Shown here: in pieces, positions 57,156 through 64,000 of the stretch
Numbering within the stretch: the stretch's first letter is position 1
How the letters are laid out: each line of letters starts with the position of its first letter
Assembly: GCA_037443085.1 (NCBI GenBank)
Contig: JBBIPA010000006.1
Location: forward strand, 6,702 to 70,701
Length of the DNA stretch: 64,000 bases
Source of the DNA: JBBIPA01 sp037443085
GTDB lineage: Bacteria; Chloroflexota; Dehalococcoidia; GIF9; UBA5629
Direction of reading: 5' to 3'
Program-made: the position numbers and the translations under genes
Notes under the pieces: model-generated
Database searches by the model: none
The model's input: only the letters and a program-made list of their open reading frames with translations
Told to the model about the DNA's origin: nothing

Positions 57156-59115
57156 ATGCTTTCTACCAACTGCCGTATCAGACAAATTATTGCTGTGGTG
57201 CTCATTCTACTGTTGAGCACCATGGTTTTATCCTGTATCAAGGTTGTTAGAGAGACGACGGTAGATAAGCCTGTTACCGAAACCGGAACGCCGCCAGAGT
57301 CGACCACGCCTCCCACAATTGGGTCGGAGACAACGCCGTCTGACACGGCTGAGCTGGAGATAACAGCAGCTGTCACACCGGGGTCAGAAGCAACGCCACC
57401 TCCCACAGCTGAGTCAGAGACAACAACGTCTCAAGATACAGTTATTGCTGTCATTGGTACTGAGCCAGTACCTCAATCAACACCACCATCCCCGCCCGGA
57501 ACAGTGCCCACGCTAGCTCCAACGCCAACAACGGAGTCAACATTACCCCCGGCAACTGAACCACAGTTAACACCACCTCCCACTGCTACCCTCACACCAC
57601 CTGCTATTCCTGCCCCGATACCACAGGCGACGCCGCTGTACCCGCCTGTTATCCACTATTTCACCGCCAACCCCTCTGTAATAAATGCCGGTGAGATAGC
57701 TATTATTAGCTGGAGTGTTTCCGGTGCCTCGTCTGTTTTTCTTGACCGCGGCGGCGGCTATGTTTACCCGGCGGGCAATGCCAGTGCCCGGCCTTTCTCC
57801 AGCACTATGTATACCATCACGGCGACCAATGCCGCCGGCACCGTTACCAGGTCGGTAACGGTCACTGTAGTCTCGGCTCCGCCGCCGCCAGCTCCCTCGA
57901 AGCCCGTCATCAACTCCTTTACCGCCAGTCCTACCAGCGTTAATGCCGGCGGCAGCTCGACATTGAGCTGGAGTGTTTCTGGTGCTTCCTCGATCATCCT
58001 GGACCATGGTGGCGGCTATATTGCGGCTTCGGGCACGGCCACTGCCAAGCCATCGGCTACTACCACGTACACTATCACCGCTACCAATGCTGCCGGCACG
58101 GTAACCAGGTCGGTAACCGTTACCGTGATTTCGGCTACACCGCCACCGCAGCAGCCAGCTCCCTCAAAGCCTGTCATCAACTCCTTTACCGCTAATCCTG
58201 CCAGTATCAATGCCGGTGGCAGCTCCACGCTTAGCTGGAACGTCAGCGGGGCTACTTCGGTATCCATCAGCGGGGGAGTTGGCACTGTCGCTGCCACGGG
58301 AAGCAAAAGTGTTTCACCGGCAGCCACTATCACCTATACCCTCACCGCCACTAACGCTGCCGGCCCGGTAACCAAAACGGCAACGGTGACTGTAGGCGCA
58401 GCCCCGCCACCACCGCAACAACCAGCTCCCTCGAAGCCTGTCATCAACTCCTTTACCGCTAATCCTGCCAGTATCAATGCCGGTGGCANNNNNNNNNNNN
58501 NNNNNNNNNNNNNNNNNNNNNNNNNNNNNNNNNNNNNNNNNNNNNNNNNNNNNNNNNNNNNNNNNNNNNNNNNNNNNNNNNNNNNNNNTCGCTGCCACGG
58601 GAAGCAAAAGTGTTTCACCGGCAGCCACTATCACCTATACCCTGACCGCCACCAATGCTGCTGGCAATACCACCAAAACTGCCACCGTTACGGTAGCTGC
58701 TGCTCCACCACCACCGCCCTCGGTCAATGTTGCTGCCTGCGAACAGGCTCTGTTCAATGCGGTAAATGCCCTGAGGACCGGCAGCGGCCGAGCCGCCCTG
58801 ACGCGGAATGCTTATATTGATGGACTCTGCCGTCAGCATGCCCAGTATATGGCCAGTAAGAATACACTCAGCCATGATAATGCCACTTCCAGGTTCAATG
58901 CTATCATGTCCACTATAACCACCATGCGCACCTGTGGCGAGAATGTGCTCCAGAGCAATGCTCCCTGCGATGCCAATGCCATGGCGCAACTATGGTGGAA
59001 CTCTCCCGGTCATAAAGCCAATATTCTCGAAGCCAAATTCACCATCGCCGGTATGGGCATAGTGGTAGACGGCAACGGCAAAATCTGGGCCTGCCAGATT
59101 TTCGCCGGGCCGTAG
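57156..59115 (+). CDS. Lipoprotein with Ig-like repeats and C-terminal CAP/SCP domain, interrupted by a gap
   Basis: A large exported protein. A lipoprotein signal (lipobox near VLSC) is followed by a Thr/Pro-rich stretch and at least four Ig-like repeats of about 80 residues, each starting VINSFTA.P.S.NAGG-like, identical in style to the lipoprotein at 38876. The end (about the last 125 residues) is a CAP/SCP domain of the YkwD type: CRQHAQYMASKNTLSHDNA, TCGENVLQS, LWWNSPGHKANILEA. A 100-N gap at 58489-58588 splits the gene and shifts the apparent frame, so true length is unknown. ATG 57156 is chosen for its AAAGGG site and signal peptide. Confidence 0.88.
58489..58588. other. Assembly gap (100 N) at a repeat
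   Basis: Exactly 100 N, a usual placeholder. The sequence after the gap (TCGCTGCCACGGGAAGCAAA...) repeats a segment present about 300 bases earlier, so the gap arose because the repeats of the lipoprotein could not be resolved. Confidence 0.99.
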
Positions 59116-59134
59116 CAGAAGTCACCCTCATCCT

Positions 59135-59191
59135 ATCGCTTCACGGGAGCCGAATGGCGACCCTTACCTGCCACGCCAACCCGTGAATTGG
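59135..59191. repeat. Dispersed intergenic repeat, copy 1
   Basis: A 57-base sequence beginning ATCGCTTCACGGGAGCCGAA and ending GTGAATTGG, in the gap between the CAP lipoprotein and the MBL gene. It matches copy 2 at 61601-61658 with few differences and one indel. Confidence 0.8.
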
Positions 59192-59198
59192 TGCTCCC

Positions 59199-60326
59199 CT
59201 AAACCAGATATGCCTCCAGCGAGCCGATGAAGTTGCTGGAGCCGGTGCTCTCCACCAGTTCTTTGCTGGCGCCGTCCCAGCGTATATCGCCGCACTCCTC
59301 CATTAGCTCCAGATGCGCCATGACCTCATTATGCGCCAGTAACCTGCCATAGCCCGCCAGCCGCGACGGCTCGAAATGCTGCTCGATGATATCTGCTATC
59401 CCCGCTGGCTTAGCCGCTATGATGTCTAATAAAGCGCGGCAGCGGCCGCTGTGGAACTGGATGATTTCGCTGGCACGCTCGGCAGCATTGTGAATGAGAT
59501 TGAACTGTCCGTTGTAGAACAGGCGGTGGGCGGGAAAAGTTGCCAGAGGCCGGGAGTAAAGATGGGCAATGCGGTGCAGCGATTGCACATAGGCCCTCAG
59601 GCCGTAGATGCTGTTCTCATGCTGGTATTGTTCCGGCAGCAGCGGGCGGTTGGCTTCGAAGTGAGCTGCCAGCGAGGGGTGGGGCGTGATATCAGGCAGC
59701 AGCGTATCGCCGGTGAAGATGACCTCGTCATCGAGGATGACGCACAGCGAGTCGGGCGAATGCCCCGGCGTGAACACGAAGGTCAGCCCGTCTCCAGGCA
59801 GCGTCTGGGCATCGTGGATATCCACGGCAATGCTCAGGGCGCTCCGCTGCTGGTGATAGCTGAGGCATTGCTGATGGTACTTTTCCGGCATGGCGCAGAA
59901 ACGGCAGGAGCCGGGCAGCTCAGGGTATCTGCCGCTTTTTAGCTGCGGGTGATAGCCGATCATCTGCCGGTAGATGCCATGAGCCCATAGCTCGGACTGC
60001 GCTGCCTGCTGCAGCTCAGCCAGGTTGCCGTCATGGTCTTCATGACTGTGGGTAATTACTATCCGGTCGATATCGGAAAGCTCTTTGCCCAGCGCCTTCA
60101 GCAGGGTTCTGAAGATGTCGAAGTTGCCGAACCGTCCGGTATCTATCAGCGTGGTTCGCCCCCTGATAATCAGGTAGCACCATGTCGGTCCCAGGTCCCA
60201 GTCGGCATCAGTGAAGATATTGGGTATGGCTAAGCCGTAGACATCCGTCCCGCGCGAGGTGCGGTAGCGGATGACCATGCCCTCGCCATTGTCTTTGCCT
60301 TTTACAAGTATTTCCGGTGTTTTCAT
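59199..60326 (-). CDS. Metallo-beta-lactamase-fold hydrolase
   Basis: A 375-residue MBL-fold enzyme with the diagnostic HSHEDHDG (residues about 90-97), a second His in VFTPGHSPDSL and a third in FPAHRLFY near the end of the core; these fit a bimetal site of the glyoxalase II/RNase-type hydrolases. A C-terminal winged-helix-like part (about 275-370, ADIIEQHFEPSRLAGYGRL) is extra. The substrate may be a thioester or other compound. It lies downstream of HypB on the reverse strand, 156 bases away, with strong hairpins in between. Confidence 0.88.
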   Translation of the reverse strand: MKTPEILVKGKDNGEGMVIRYRTSRGTDVYGLAIPNIFTDADWDLGPTWCYLIIRGRTTLIDTGRFGNFDIFRTLLKALGKELSDIDRIVITHSHEDHDGNLAELQQAAQSELWAHGIYRQMIGYHPQLKSGRYPELPGSCRFCAMPEKYHQQCLSYHQQRSALSIAVDIHDAQTLPGDGLTFVFTPGHSPDSLCVILDDEVIFTGDTLLPDITPHPSLAAHFEANRPLLPEQYQHENSIYGLRAYVQSLHRIAHLYSRPLATFPAHRLFYNGQFNLIHNAAERASEIIQFHSGRCRALLDIIAAKPAGIADIIEQHFEPSRLAGYGRLLAHNEVMAHLELMEECGDIRWDGASKELVESTGSSNFIGSLEAYLV

Positions 60327-60352
60327 TTATTTATTTGAAACCTCTTATCCCC

Positions 60353-60414
60353 TGCCTCTTCTCTCCTTGGAAGGAGAGAAGAGGCAAAATTTTCTTCGAG
60401 GGGCAAGCCCCTCG
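60353..60414. terminator. Two strong hairpins between hypB and the MBL gene
   Basis: Perfect 16-base arms (60353-60368 and 60371-60386) with a GG loop and then an eight-base stem with an AA loop (60397-60414). They lie after hypB in its direction of transcription. No long U-run follows; they probably end or attenuate the hyp transcript. Confidence 0.65.
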
Positions 60415-60482
60415 GAAACTCCCCCGGTCGAGAGCCATTTTCTCTGTGCTAGTCACCAGCCCTCGGGTGACGGAACATATAT

Positions 60483-61139
60483 CTATCCCCTCTTCCTCTT
60501 CGCCTGTTTTGACAGCCAGGCGCACCAGTCGGCGATGCCTTCGCCGGTACGGCAGGAGACCTCGAAGATGGCCACCTTCGGGTTCAGCCCCTGTATGTGC
60601 TTGCGGAAGCAGCTCAGGTTAAAGTCGAAATGGGGCGACATATCCAGCTTGTTGATAATCACGGCGTCGGCTTCAGTGAAGATGACCGGATACTTCGCCG
60701 GCTTATCGTCACCTTCCGGTATGCTGGCGATGACCACTTTCTTATGCTCGCCCAGGGCGAACTCCGCCGGGCAGATGAGATTGCCCACGTTCTCGATGAT
60801 GAGCACGTCGATGTCCTTCAGCGGCAGCTTGCGCAGCGCCGTGCCAATCATATGCGCTTCCAGCGAGCAACTACCGCCGGTGTTTATCTGCACCACCGGG
60901 ATACCCTCTTTGCCGATTCTATCGGCGTCGATTTTGGAGGCGACATCGCCTTCGATGACCCCCAGGCGCACTTTATTCTTAAACTGCTTGATGGTCTGCA
61001 GGATGAGGCTGGTTTTGCCAGCGCCGGGCGATGACATCAGGTTAATGGTAAGAATGTTATGCTCGTCGAGCAACTGCCGGTTTTGCGCGGCGATGGCGTC
61101 GTTGGCGGTGGTGATATCCTTGAGCACTTTTATCTTCAT
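60483..61139 (-). CDS. hypB: Hydrogenase nickel-insertion GTPase HypB
   Basis: A 218-residue GTPase that drives nickel transfer during [NiFe]-hydrogenase maturation. Walker A is NLMSSPGAGKTSLILQTI and the G4-like motif is INKLDMSP. The metal site has Cys in GGSCSLEAHM and Cys in NLICPAEF, but the usual His after the first Cys (GCHLDA pattern) is Ser here. It lacks the N-terminal CxxCGC motif seen in some HypB. Its ATG overlaps the hypA stop as ATGA. Confidence 0.92.
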   Translation of the reverse strand: MKIKVLKDITTANDAIAAQNRQLLDEHNILTINLMSSPGAGKTSLILQTIKQFKNKVRLGVIEGDVASKIDADRIGKEGIPVVQINTGGSCSLEAHMIGTALRKLPLKDIDVLIIENVGNLICPAEFALGEHKKVVIASIPEGDDKPAKYPVIFTEADAVIINKLDMSPHFDFNLSCFRKHIQGLNPKVAIFEVSCRTGEGIADWCAWLSKQAKRKRG

Positions 61140-61480
61140 GGCTCAACCTCGATGCTGTCTATAGTGCAATCCCGCCCTTCCCTGATTTCCACGCTGCGGC
61201 TACTGCAATTGGGGCATACCCACAGTTCATCCTGCGGGTGAAATTCTGCCTGGCAATCACGGCAGCGTAGCCTGGCCGGCACCGGCTTGAATTCGATAAC
61301 GGCTTCGCTGGCGATGGTATCTTTCTTCAGAATATCGAAGTAAAACTGGACGCATTCGCTGACCACACCGGACAACTCGCCCACAGTCAGGCTAATCCTG
61401 GTGACTTTTCTGGCATTGGCGGCTTTAGCCTCATCGAGGACGGTGGTCAGCATATTCTGGGTGATGACAGATTCGTGCAC
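61136..61480 (-). CDS. hypA: Hydrogenase nickel-insertion protein HypA
   Basis: A 114-residue metallochaperone. The N-terminal MHE (Ni ligand) is intact, and a zinc ribbon with CRDCQAEF and CPNCSS follows (about 73-95). It binds nickel and docks with HypB. It implies a [NiFe]-hydrogenase elsewhere in the genome. No ribosome site is strong upstream of ATG 61480. Confidence 0.94.
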   Translation of the reverse strand: MHESVITQNMLTTVLDEAKAANARKVTRISLTVGELSGVVSECVQFYFDILKKDTIASEAVIEFKPVPARLRCRDCQAEFHPQDELWVCPNCSSRSVEIREGRDCTIDSIEVEP

Positions 61481-61570
61481 TTAATTGCGTTCAATGCTGT
61501 TCAATTACAAACTGTAAGATTATAAACTTTTGGTGTGGTGTTGACAAATGGATGTCAACCTTACTGTCAT

Positions 61571-61725
61571 GGCGAGCCCCGATTGCATCGGGGCGGGGCC
61601 ATCGCTTCATGGGAGCCGAACGGCGACCCTTTTCCCGCCACACCACCGTGTGAATTGGGATGGGAAGTGGTAGTATAGCGAAGGGATCATCACGTCGCCC
61701 CGACTGTGTCGGGACTCCTCATGAT
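61571..61725. repeat. Dispersed repeat copy 2 with CCCGAT-type hairpins
   Basis: This gene-free region (61481-61747) holds the 58-base copy 2 of the dispersed repeat (61601-61658), preceded by a CCCCGATTGCATCGGGG hairpin (about 61577-61593) and followed by a CCCGACTGTGTCGGGA hairpin (about 61697-61712). The hairpins resemble the one at 39810. No gene is seen here. Confidence 0.7.
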
Positions 61726-61747
61726 GACAGTGTGGGGTGGGGTGAAT

Positions 61748-64000
61748 CTATTCCAGTGCTTCGTGCAGGCCTTTGCGGAGCTGTTCCAGGGTGTAGGGCT
61801 TGCCCACCACACCCTTAAAACCATATGCCCTGTATTCGGCGGCTACTGACTCGCTGGAGTAACCGCTGGAGACAATCGCCTTAACGCCGGGGTCTATCCC
61901 CAACAGCTTCTGCAAGGTTTCCTTGCCCCCCATGCCGCCGGGAATGGTCAGGTCCAGGATAACAGCAGCAAAAGGCTGGCCGCAGTCCATTGCTTCCTTA
62001 TATAGCTTGATTGCCTCGTCGCCGTCGGCGGCGAACTGCACATCCGTATAGCCGATATGCTTGAGCATACGTCCGGCCACCTCTCTCACCGACGCCTCAT
62101 CATCCATCACCAGTATCCTGCCGCTGCCAGCAGCTACCGGCTCTGCCTTCTCCTGCTTCAATGGCGCCTTTTCCCGGGAAGCCGGCAGGTAAATATAAAA
62201 GGTCGAGCCAGCGCCCATCTTCGATTCCACGCCGATATGCCCGCCGTGATTGTGCACGATGGAAAATGCTGTAGCCAAACCCAGTCCGCTGCCCCTTTGC
62301 TTGGTGGTGAAATAGGGGTCGAAGATTTTCCCCACATGCTCGGCGGGTATGCCGGTGCCGTGGTCGGTTACCGAAATCCTGATATAATCCCCCGGCTCCA
62401 GAGGCAGGTTTCTGCCCAGGCTTTGCTGTCCGGTGAGCCTGATGTTTTCGGCGTGGATTGCAATGGTGCCGCCGGCGGGCATGGCTTGCTGGCCATTGAT
62501 GACCAGGTTGTTGATGACCTGACTGATTTGTCCCTGGTCAACATCTGCCGACCACAGGTCAGCAGGAATGGAGAACTCGCCGCGGACGCTGGAGCCGCGC
62601 AGGGCAAAGGTGGCGGTGTCCCGGATAAGCTCGCTGATGTCAGCAGTTTTCTTAACGGGCGCTCCGCCCTTGGCAAAGGTGAGCAGTTGCTGGGTCAGGT
62701 CTTTGGCACGCAGCGATGCCTTCTCGGCTTCGGTCAGCCTGGCGTGTAGCTCTTCTCCCGGCTTCGTTTCCATCCTGGCCAGGCTGATATTGCCCAGGAT
62801 GGCGGTGAGGATATTGTTGAAATCATGGGCAATGCCGCCGGCCAGCAAGCCCACCGACTCCAGCTTGGCCGCCCGCTGCCGCTCTTCTTCCAGGTGCTTG
62901 CGATGGGTAATATCCATGACAGTGAAAGTCAGTCCCAGCGAAGGGTCGCCATTGCGCAGTGGCACCGCGCTCAGCAGCACCTCGAATAGCTGGCCATTTT
63001 TCCGCCGCCAGCGTGTTTCCACATTGCAGATTCCTTTTTCCGCAATCTGCCGGTACAGTTCACTGCGGACAGTTTCAAAATCATCATCGCTAGGGTACAG
63101 AATCCTGGGGCTTTTCCCCAGCAGTTCTTCCCGAGAGTAGCCGGTAAGCTCGCACAGGCAAGGACTGACTTCCTCAATAAGACGGTTTACCATTATGCTG
63201 ATGCCGACGGGAGCCGTGTTAAATATGCTTTGCAGCTTTTCTTCATTGCGGCGCAGCGCCTCCTCGGCTTGTTTTCGCTCATTCTCTGCTTCCATGGCAT
63301 CCAGGGCATAGGAGATATCCGTGCCGATTTCCTCCAGCAGCTTCTTTTCCTCATCGGTGAAAAACGCCACCTTACCGGCGTAGATGGTCAGGTTACCGGT
63401 AATCTTGCCTCTGAGCCTGAACGGGACTGCTGCCAGAGAAAGATAACCTCGCTGTAGTCCTTCAGTAATAGCCGTAGCCACTACACCCTGTGACTCAACA
63501 CTGTTGAGGGCAATAACGCGCCCTTCTTTAATTGCCCTGCTGGAAGAAGCTTTACCAGTAACGGGGTCATGAACATTGAACTTCACTCTGCTCAGGAATC
63601 CCTCTTCATGTCCGTAATGTGCAACCGGTTTGATATCGCCGCTTGCTTCATCGAGCAACCCTATCCAGACCATGCGGAAGCCGCCGGTCTCCACGGCTAT
63701 GCGGCAGATAGCCTGGAACAGCTCCCCCCGCTCCTTGATTCTGACGATGGCTTGATTGATATCGCTCAATAGCGCATACAATCGGCTGAGAAACTTGAGC
63801 TGTTCTTCCAACTGTTTGCGCTCGGTGATGTCGCGGATAATCGCCTGCGTATACCGTTTGCCTTCTAACTCGATCAGCCTGGCGCTGGCTTCCACCGGGA
63901 AGCGGGAGCCATCTTTCCTCGTGTGGATGCCTTCACGGACATATGAACCTCTGGTCTCTATCTCTTTTTGCCTTTCCTGATACGCTGGAATATCCTCTGG
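61748..64000 (-). CDS. PAS-GAF-PAS hybrid histidine kinase with C-terminal receiver, 5' end cut
   Basis: At least 750 residues; the frame stays open to base 64000, so the start lies outside the window. Order: PAS (HTRKDGSRFPVEASARLIEL), GAF (about 45-215 after GTG 63895), PAS (IFNTAPVGISIMVNRLIEEV), HisKA (GGIAHDFNNILTAILGNISL), HATPase (NLVINGQQAMPAGG, DHGTGIPAEHVG) and a C-terminal receiver with intact acidic pair (LVMDDEASVRE), phospho-Asp (VILDLTIPGGMG), Ser and Lys (GVVGKPYT). No TM segment is in the visible part. It resembles cytosolic hybrid kinases common in Deltaproteobacteria and Chloroflexota. Confidence 0.93.
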   Translation of the reverse strand, partial: PEDIPAYQERQKEIETRGSYVREGIHTRKDGSRFPVEASARLIELEGKRYTQAIIRDITERKQLEEQLKFLSRLYALLSDINQAIVRIKERGELFQAICRIAVETGGFRMVWIGLLDEASGDIKPVAHYGHEEGFLSRVKFNVHDPVTGKASSSRAIKEGRVIALNSVESQGVVATAITEGLQRGYLSLAAVPFRLRGKITGNLTIYAGKVAFFTDEEKKLLEEIGTDISYALDAMEAENERKQAEEALRRNEEKLQSIFNTAPVGISIMVNRLIEEVSPCLCELTGYSREELLGKSPRILYPSDDDFETVRSELYRQIAEKGICNVETRWRRKNGQLFEVLLSAVPLRNGDPSLGLTFTVMDITHRKHLEEERQRAAKLESVGLLAGGIAHDFNNILTAILGNISLARMETKPGEELHARLTEAEKASLRAKDLTQQLLTFAKGGAPVKKTADISELIRDTATFALRGSSVRGEFSIPADLWSADVDQGQISQVINNLVINGQQAMPAGGTIAIHAENIRLTGQQSLGRNLPLEPGDYIRISVTDHGTGIPAEHVGKIFDPYFTTKQRGSGLGLATAFSIVHNHGGHIGVESKMGAGSTFYIYLPASREKAPLKQEKAEPVAAGSGRILVMDDEASVREVAGRMLKHIGYTDVQFAADGDEAIKLYKEAMDCGQPFAAVILDLTIPGGMGGKETLQKLLGIDPGVKAIVSSGYSSESVAAEYRAYGFKGVVGKPYTLEQLRKGLHEALE

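Overview
This window looks like a piece of a bacterial chromosome from the Chloroflexota, most likely an anaerobic Dehalococcoidia-type lineage. That placement is inferred from gene content and no search was run. Bacterial identity rests on FtsK/SpoIIIE, bacterial-type Dtd, MscL, DegV, PfkA, HisKA_3 and HD-GYP signalling proteins, Shine-Dalgarno sites and TGnTATAAT promoters. Chloroflexota is suggested by fused CaiB, OYE-type Fe-S flavoenzyme, PreA-like and HypAB genes beside an archaeal-type motility operon. Two runs of N (6317-6361 and 58489-58588) show it is a draft or metagenomic scaffold.

Layout. 1-0.6 kb: end of a PhoB/RegX3-like regulator. 0.6-9.7 kb: forward anaerobic acyl-CoA/aromatic-type catabolic genes (GlcG/HbpS, OYE-like reductase, a 49-residue mutase-like peptide, PreA-like Fe-S oxidoreductase, PhlG-like protein, branched-chain-type binding lipoprotein, double CaiB/BaiF CoA-transferase). 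9.8-14.6 kb: PurN-like formyltransferase, an ABC exporter pair whose ATPase has an in-frame amber codon, an APC permease and a DUF5658 protein.

14.7-30.3 kb is the striking part: about 15 kb of reverse-strand genes encoding an archaellum (archaeal flagellum) in a bacterium. In transcription order it has a small membrane protein, a CheC-like protein, a zinc-ribbon coiled-coil protein, a REC-GAF-HisKA_3 kinase, a NarL regulator, a degenerate stand-alone receiver, archaellin (ArlB), an ArlD/E-like protein, ArlG- and ArlF-like pseudopilin-fold proteins, ArlH, ArlI, ArlJ, a one-TM cytoplasmic protein, a membrane-anchored Ig/IPT-repeat protein and a PAS-GAF-HD-GYP phosphodiesterase. The B-(CDE)-F/G-H-I-J arrangement is the euryarchaeal one. 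No prepilin peptidase (ArlK/PibD) lies in the window. Several receiver and phosphatase sites in the sensory genes are degenerate, suggesting rewired control.

30.5-49 kb: sugar metabolism (PfkA, glucan phosphorylase), DegV, an internally deleted alcohol dehydrogenase pseudogene, MscL with a zinc ribbon, TspO, lipoproteins, Dtd, a pyruvate-kinase-C-like protein, two MFS transporters, a DUF308 protein, a sulfite-oxidase-fold protein, OB-fold proteins and a protein with a degenerate GGDEF domain. 48.6-55.8 kb: NapH/NosR-like Fe-S membrane protein with an exported partner, an AT-rich GT-B glycosyltransferase, GyrI-like protein, a soluble zinc-ribbon FtsK and a HAD phosphatase. 55.9-57.0 kb: fragments of a tyrosine recombinase and a transposase beside a tRNA-Met gene, probably a decayed integration site. 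57-64 kb: a repeat-containing CAP/SCP lipoprotein interrupted by a gap, MBL-fold hydrolase, HypB-HypA and a hybrid histidine kinase cut by the right edge.

Regulation: many genes have an extended -10 (TGn then TATAAT-like) with a weak -35. Several long perfect palindromes and a 57-58 bp dispersed repeat mark the intergenic regions.
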